A stretch of 64,000 bases of DNA from Linum tenue (taxonomy: Eukaryota > Streptophyta > Magnoliopsida > Malpighiales > Linaceae). The first letter of the stretch is position 1, and every line of letters starts with the position of its first letter. The position numbers and the translations under genes were made by a program. This document shows, piece after piece, positions 58,501 to 64,000 of the stretch. Location: NCBI GenBank assembly GCA_946122785.1, contig CAMGYJ010000010.1, positions 29,553,608 to 29,617,607 on the forward strand. The letters run 5' to 3'. Under the pieces are notes generated by a model. The model was not told the origin of the DNA. It searched no databases and was given only the letters and a program-made list of their open reading frames with translations.

Positions 58501-60562
58501 TCAGGATCATGAAGCAGTGCTTGGAGGACTTCTGCTCCAGTTCTGGGCAACAAGTCAACTTCGACAAGTCCTTGATGTTTGTGTCGCCTAATGTTGACAG
58601 GAGCAAGGCGCGCCTCTTGAGCGAGAAAGCGGTGATCCCCCTGAAGACAGAGATTGGGCGGTATCTTGGGATTCACGACATTCATGGTCGAGTGACTAAA
58701 GGGAGGTACCAAGGCCTTCTTCTGCGAATTCAGAAGAAACTGGCCCCTTGGAAGGCCAAACGTTTATCCTTAGCTGCTCGCCTCACAGTGTCCAGGTCTA
58801 TCATTTCCTCTTTACCCACTTATCACATACATACAGAGCTGCTACCTAAGGGAGTTTGTGCTTCTATTGATCGGATCAACAGGGATTTTGTTTGCGGAGA
58901 GGAGGAGGACAAGTCAAAACTTCACCTAGTCGCCTGGGAGAAGATGATGTTGCCTAAGAGTCAAGGGGTAGCGGGTCTCCGCTCTGTGAGAAATGCGAAT
59001 CTTGCCATGTTAGCCAAGAGCGGGTGGAGACTTCTCAAAGAGAAAGATATGCTTTGGACTCAAGTAATCAGAGCTAAGTACGGGCGGAACAAGGAGAATC
59101 TGGATCTCTTTCAGCCTGCTCAGGGAAGTTCCTTTACCTGGAAAAGCTTTACTAAAGCCTCTTCTCTGCTGTAAGGAGGCTGTGCCTGGAACATTAAGAA
59201 TGGAAATACTACTAAATTTTGGCATGATTCTTGGATTTTGCTGGAACCCCTCAGCAACTATGCTCTGGAGGAGATTCCTAGCTACCGGGCGGACAAGGTG
59301 GTGGCGGATCTGACGACAGATGAAGAGGTGTGGCGGACGAACTTATTTGAAGACCTCCTTCCCCAGGAGATTCAGCATAAAATCATGGGAGTGGCGGTGG
59401 ACAAGATTTCCCCCGAGGCGGACACCCTGTTTTGGACGAGATCCTCGGATGGACGTTTTTCCACGAAGATGGCGTATCAAGCCCGGCTGCCGCCGGGTAC
59501 CGACAGTGATGCCAAGTTTTGGAGGATCATTTGGAGTCTTCTGGTTCCTGAGCAAGTTCGGTGTTTTATGTGGCTTACATGTCTTGGGCAAGTGGAGTCG
59601 GTCATTCACCTTCTGAGAGACTGCCCTCCGTCTGCCTTTTTCTGGACCAGGTACGTCCCCAACAACAGGCAACACAGATTTTTTTCAGCGACTGCAGCAG
59701 ACTGGTTCCGAATGAATCTGGAGGAAACGGACAGCGGAGATCTGGGTATTGAGTGGGCTACTTTGTTTAGCATTGCGGTCTGGCTGATCTGGAAAAGCAT
59801 GAATGATAGGTGCTTCAAAGGGGCCTCTCACATGCTCAGCCCGCCTTCCTTGGCTCATTCCATTATTGCCAAAGCTAGACTCTGGAGTGAAGCCTGGAGT
59901 GCCCCCTCCTTGTGGCCAAACCTGAGGAAGGCCCCGACAGCCAGGGTCGTGGCAAATATATCTTGGACTCCGCCAGTAGGAGGATGGGTGAAGATGAATA
60001 TTGATGGCGCATCCAATGGAAATCCGGGGCTGGCCGGCGCGGGTGGAGTTATAAGAGATGAGTCTAGCCTTTGGCTTAATGGGGTTGTGGCTAAGATTGG
60101 GCAAGCTTCTGTGGCCTTGGTGGAGCTATGGGCATTCTATCATGGCTTGGATTTAGCTTGGAAGGCCGGGTATCGACAACTTATGGTGGAGTCTGATTCA
60201 CAGGTAGCCATCCAGTTGATTAATGACAGACGGGACCCAGTTCACCCGTATGCCACTTTGTTAGCTTCCATTCGCAGGAGTATTAGTCGTGACTGGTTGT
60301 GCGCATTGTTCATGTATATCGCGAAGGAAATAAAGTCGCAGACTGGCTCTTGAAGAACAGTCTCGTCTATCCCTACGGTATGCACGAGCTTGCGCACCCG
60401 CCATCAGGCGTTATGTCTATTCTTCAGGATGATATGAAGGGAGTGTCCTTCGAGCGGCGGATTATTGACCGCCAGGACAGCTCTTTTATCCCCACTCCTC
60501 CCCTCATGTAATTTTCTCTTCTTGGCTTTGGCCTCCAGCAATGCAAAAAAAAAAAAAAAAAA
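55560..60562 (+). mobile_element. Degenerate L1-type LINE with RNase H, poly(A) tail
   Basis: The element runs from about 55560 (start uncertain) to a poly(A) at 60545-60562. Only the C-terminal tail of ORF1 remains (about 55714-56319, in two frames, with KHKKNSKRQTKKG-type basic sequence), so it is 5'-truncated. ORF2 follows. I could not identify target duplications. Confidence 0.85.
56325..60511 (+). pseudogene. L1 ORF2 (endonuclease, RT, zf-RVT, RNase H), inactivated mostly by stops
   Basis: One frame carries the protein from 56325 to about 60290. Endonuclease: ILAWNVGGAG, GDFNAIRS, SRIDRSLCN, NSDHNPIF. RT: LRPISLNNV, SRFIPGRQTTDNG, KIDLEKVYDRLRWDF, GVRQGDPLSPYLF, HLFFADDLLLF. RNase H: WVKMNIDGASNGNPGLAG, VESDSQVAIQLI. 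Stops interrupt at 56589, 57660, about 57786, 58498 and 59172. A single frameshift near 60300 moves the last 60 codons (VYREGNKVADWLLKN) to another frame, ending at 60511. It belongs to a different L1 lineage from the intact copy at 4-9 kb, which lacks RNase H. Confidence 0.88.
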
Positions 60563-60781
60563 TAGGTTAGATATGAAATTCAAATACTAGTTAAATGAGT
60601 AGAGCTTGATTAGTATTAATCCTTGGATTTGAGTTTGTATACTTACCTATATGCAAATTCTAGTTTTATAACTGAATTTAAAATATTTTAAGATTTAGTA
60701 CCTAAATTTAATATTTTTGCATATAAATTCTCAAAATACCAATAAAATTTTATATTTTAGGAACTAAGAATTATGTGTATT

Positions 60782-61511
60782 TAGGGGTGATAATCGGTCG
60801 GTAACCGGTTTGTATACCGAGCACGGGAGAGAGGAACTCGATTATCGTTACCGGTTTGTAACCGGTTTACCGGTAAACGGTTACAAACCGATTTTTACCA
60901 ATTTACCGTCAGAAGTTGTTGCGGAAGGTTTTCGGCTGGGACGGTAGCGGAGGAAGGTGGCGGCCTGGCGGAGGGGGATTGGCGGAGGAAGGTGGCGGTT
61001 CTGGCGGAGGAGGACTGGCGGAAAGGTGGCAGTCAGGCGGAAGAGGACTGAGAGGCTTGCGTCGACGAGGGAAGGAGGAAGTCGGAAGGGAGAGTCCGGG
61101 GAAGCGCTCGTCGCCGGTCGCACTTCGCCGTCACTCGTCGCCGTCTGGGTTTCGAAGAGGGGGTGCTGCGGCGACGCGGTGTGGTCCTGTCGGTCGAGAC
61201 TTGAGACAGGAGAAGGCGTCCGAGAAGTGGAGAGGAGAAGGAGATGCGGCGAAGACGAAAACGCGATCTGCGAAGGGCGAAGGGCGAAAGGGGGTCGTTT
61301 TGTTTTTAGGGTTTGGCGGCTGATCAATCAAAACGCAGCGTATGGCCCCGGTATCGGTATTACCGACTTACCGTAACTGGGGCCGGTAAATGGAATTCTC
61401 GCAATTAACCCTCGGATATCGATACTGCCGGTAATCGGTTTACCGTTTACCGGTGGTAAACAGTTCGGTAAAACGGTAAACCGATTACCGGATTACTGTT
61501 TGTCAGCCCTA
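60782..61511. mobile_element. Non-autonomous hAT MITE with CGGTAACCGG arms, TSD TGTGTATT
   Basis: 730 bp flanked by perfect 8-bp duplications TGTGTATT (60774-60781, 61512-61519). Ends are TAGGGGTGATAATCGG and, reversed, TAGGGCTGACAAAC. The arms are filled with GGTAACCGGTTT / AAACCGGTTACC motifs. The GC-rich centre (60900-61320, GGCGGAGG repeats) yields long but meaningless open frames on both strands. Confidence 0.93.
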
Positions 61512-61519
61512 TGTGTATT

Positions 61520-62651
61520 ACATTTTGATGCCTAAACCTTTTAAATTTTACAAATTCCACCAGTTTTGTATGTGTAGTTAAAAACCCCTCAAGCAAATGG
61601 GCATCTGTACAACTATATACCCAACCCAACCCAACCCAACCTATACCAATACTCATACCCATACCCATCTACAAAATTCTCTAAACCCATTTAGACTTCA
61701 CTCATATACTACCGACTACCACATAGACTCCACTTATTATTTTGTTACCACACGCACACATACAAACAGGAAAATAAATTCTTTCAAAAGACCAAACAGT
61801 GAAAATAATGTTTCAATTATTGCAACGCTTGAGGGCGCTAGCTAGCTTCACCATGAACTAAACAATTTAATATAATTCATACCTGAAATTTGATGTTTTG
61901 ATGTTTTCCCCTGTACATTTGCCCGAATGACAGTACCTTTTTCAACTGAAATTTGGAGATTTTTTAAGGGAATTTCTAATAATTTGAAAATGAAATGGAA
62001 TTTTGCTTTAGGAAGCAATAAATTTGGACATCTGATTTATGAATAGTGGTTGATAGATATGCATCCTCGAATACATTTTCAGAAGGAGCGTGCATGTGAA
62101 TTCTATCTTTGTCTTGGTCTTGCATTTGGGGATTCTGCTCTGTTACATGGTGCAGCCCCACAAGATATATGAATTATACAGTGTTGAATTTAGGGCTCGT
62201 CAATTATGAACATGATGCACCTTGTCTCTTGTGCTTCCTCTTGTTGATTGTCGCAACCTTGTCTCGCATTCAGAGATACAAAGCAGCTCTTAGACAGTTA
62301 GACGTACGGCAGTGGAGTTCATCGTGAAACGAATTAGGCTTTGACATCAACTTGATGGATATAAATTTCACATATCTTGAACTAAAAACTTCATAGTCAA
62401 CATGTTAATAGTCCGGCGAGGGAGCGAGTTTGGCTATTGTTAGTGAGTTGTATAAGATTGATTATTGTACTTCTCTCAACAAGTCGAGTTATTGGGATCA
62501 ATTAGTTCCTAACATGGTATCATAGCCTTCTGTAATCGAAAATTTTTCTGTTTGATGGAGGATTAGTGAGTGATATAAAATGTATTATTGAACATCTCCC
62601 TTCATTTCGAGTTATTGGTATCAACTGCGATATTAGGCAACTGGGGCAACT
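61520..62651. other. Intergenic stretch, no supported gene
   Basis: Contains a short CCCAACCCAACCCAACC run (about 61620-61641). No recognisable protein or RNA gene. Just before the MULE (62634-62651) GGCAACTGG is repeated in tandem, probably a secondary duplication at the insertion edge. Confidence 0.45.
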
Positions 62652-63436
62652 GGGTAAATTGCAAGGTTGGTCACTAAGAGCTCTGAAAAATTCATGTTTG
62701 GTCAGTAAAAGTATTTTATTCCATTCGTGGTCATTGAAAGTGGTTAACGTTTCACGTTTGGTCACTCTCCGTTAGCCTCCGTTAACACCATCAGTTTTTT
62801 GCTGATGTGGCTAATAGAAGTGCCTAATCAGCATATTTTAACCCAAAAAAATTTATACTCAGCCCACCACATCATCAAAACCAACCCAACCTATAACCTC
62901 AACCCATGACCCGACCTGTAATCCACTCCCTTTATTCTCCGCTAAACGAAGCGCCGAGTGCTCCCCTCAGTTGGCCAGTCCCCTACTCCCTCAACATCAG
63001 TACCTCCATCGACCTCTCTCTCTCTCTCAATCCCGGACTCTCCTCCGGCTAGTGGCTCCACAATCTCAAAGGAAATTGGCAAGAGCGCTCGCCTGAATAT
63101 TTGCCTACCGAGAGTTCCATTGACTTCAACTCCGATTCCAAGCTATGCCTCGGTAATGGAGGTCGTCCGATTCCGACGGAGCAGCCGACGAAGAACACAG
63201 AGGAAGCAGAAGGGTCTCGAAGCGACGACGATGGCGCCTTGTTGCTACGTGCAGAAAAGTGAACAGATCCGGAATCGGTGGGAGTCTCTTCTCAGTCAAC
63301 CACTGCGTTTTCACTCTATTAAATGTTAGATCTGCCACGGTCTGTGACAAAAGCGCTTATTGAGAAAGCGACGATGACTTTGAATGAGAAAGCGACAGAG
63401 GTGGTGGAAGCTCTCATCGTCGATTTGACGGAACCT

Positions 63437-63491
<55 letters not shown>

Positions 63492-63867
63492 CGAAGGAGG
63501 TATCGATGTTGAAGGAGTAGGGGGCTGACTAACTGAGGGGAGCGGTCGACGTTTCGTTCAGCGGCAGAAGGTGGGGCGCGGTCGGTGTTTCGTTCAGTGA
63601 AGAAGAAAGGGGGTGGGTTACGAGTCGGGTCACAGGTTGAGTTAGTTTTGATGATCTGACAGGTTCAGTATAATTTTTTTTTGGGTTAAAATATGCTGAT
63701 TGGACACTTCCGTTAGCCACATCAGCAAAAAACTGATTATCTTAACGGAGAGTGACCAAACATGAAACGTTCAACTATTTTCAATGACCAGTAAAAGAAT
63801 AAAATACTTTTAGTGACCAAACATAAATTTTTTAGAACTTTCAGTTACTTTACCTTGCAATTTACCC
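62652..63867. mobile_element. MULE-type element with possible captured interior, TSD TTAGGCAACT
   Basis: The ends GGGTAAATTGCAAGGT are inverted to each other, with arms of about 180 bp (TTTGGTCA, AAAGTATTTTATTC, TTTTTTGCTGATGTGGCTAA blocks). A 9-10-bp duplication TTAGGCAACT (62633-62642, 63868-63877) flanks it, offset on the left by a 9-bp local duplication. The interior (about 62940-63600) is GC-richer, with a Ser/Pro-rich open frame at 62958-63329 that may be captured host DNA. No transposase. Confidence 0.82.
63438..63489. repeat. (GA)n microsatellite
   Basis: About 52 bp of GA dinucleotides inside the MULE-type element. The RERERE translation is an artefact. Confidence 0.95.
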
Positions 63868-64000
63868 TTAGGCAACTATTACACTACTCGTACTAAACCC
63901 CAGCCACCCATTGACCGGAAGTTCACCTTAATAATATCGATTCACTAACTTTGCGAAAGGGCAATAGTAAATATATTTTTGACTGTTATTTTTCTAGCAT

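Noticed and set aside
60881..61376. Long overlapping open frames on both strands
   Set aside because: They lie in the GGCGGAGG-rich centre of a hAT MITE with clear TSDs; no family motif and composition-driven.

Overview
The window is nuclear DNA from a eudicot plant. It holds spliced genes with short GT-AG (and two GC-AG) introns, chloroplast-targeted proteins, plant-type L1 LINEs, Ty1/copia and gypsy-type LTR elements, and many short hAT, MULE, PIF and CACTA derivatives. The species cannot be named from the sequence.

Layout. 1-9 kb: the end of a hAT MITE, then a decayed, internally duplicated Ty1/copia pol on the minus strand. That pol carries a clean hAT MITE (2760-3341) and a structurally intact L1 (4088-8946). 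10.5-11.3 kb: a broken multi-exon membrane-protein gene. 11.5-22.6 kb: a nest built on a Helitron-like, tandemly duplicated 1.5 kb unit. Its TA tract was invaded by TIR elements, one of which carries a solo LTR, which carries a gag-only LTR retrotransposon, which carries a hAT MITE. 23-34 kb: gene-rich segment with a PsbP-domain gene (-), a broken TLP18.3 gene (+), a broken GDSL esterase gene (-) and a small conserved membrane-protein gene (-), separated by MITEs. 34-37 kb: AT-rich tandem repeats and a hAT MITE. 38-49 kb: a complete 17-exon KIN-1 kinesin gene (-) and a complete 10-exon eEF2-lysine methyltransferase-like gene (+), arranged head to head but pushed apart by a degenerate L1. 52-55 kb: a CACTA MITE and a two-exon 3-ketoacyl-CoA synthase gene that lacks two of the three catalytic residues. 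55.6-60.6 kb: a third L1, inactivated mainly by stop codons. 60.8-64 kb: a hAT MITE and a MULE-type element.

Host genes with unbroken spliced reading frames and consistent intron phases are the PsbP-domain protein, the 96-aa membrane protein, KIN-1, the FAM86-type methyltransferase and the KCS. TLP18.3 and GDSL are neighbours here as their homologues are in Arabidopsis (At1g54780/At1g54790), but both carry a frameshift plus a nonsense codon. This points to a decaying paralogous segment or to local sequence error. Photosynthetic (PsbP-like, TLP18.3) and lipid (KCS, GDSL) functions are present, but nothing suggests a functional cluster. The dominant theme is layered transposon history that can be read from target-site duplications.
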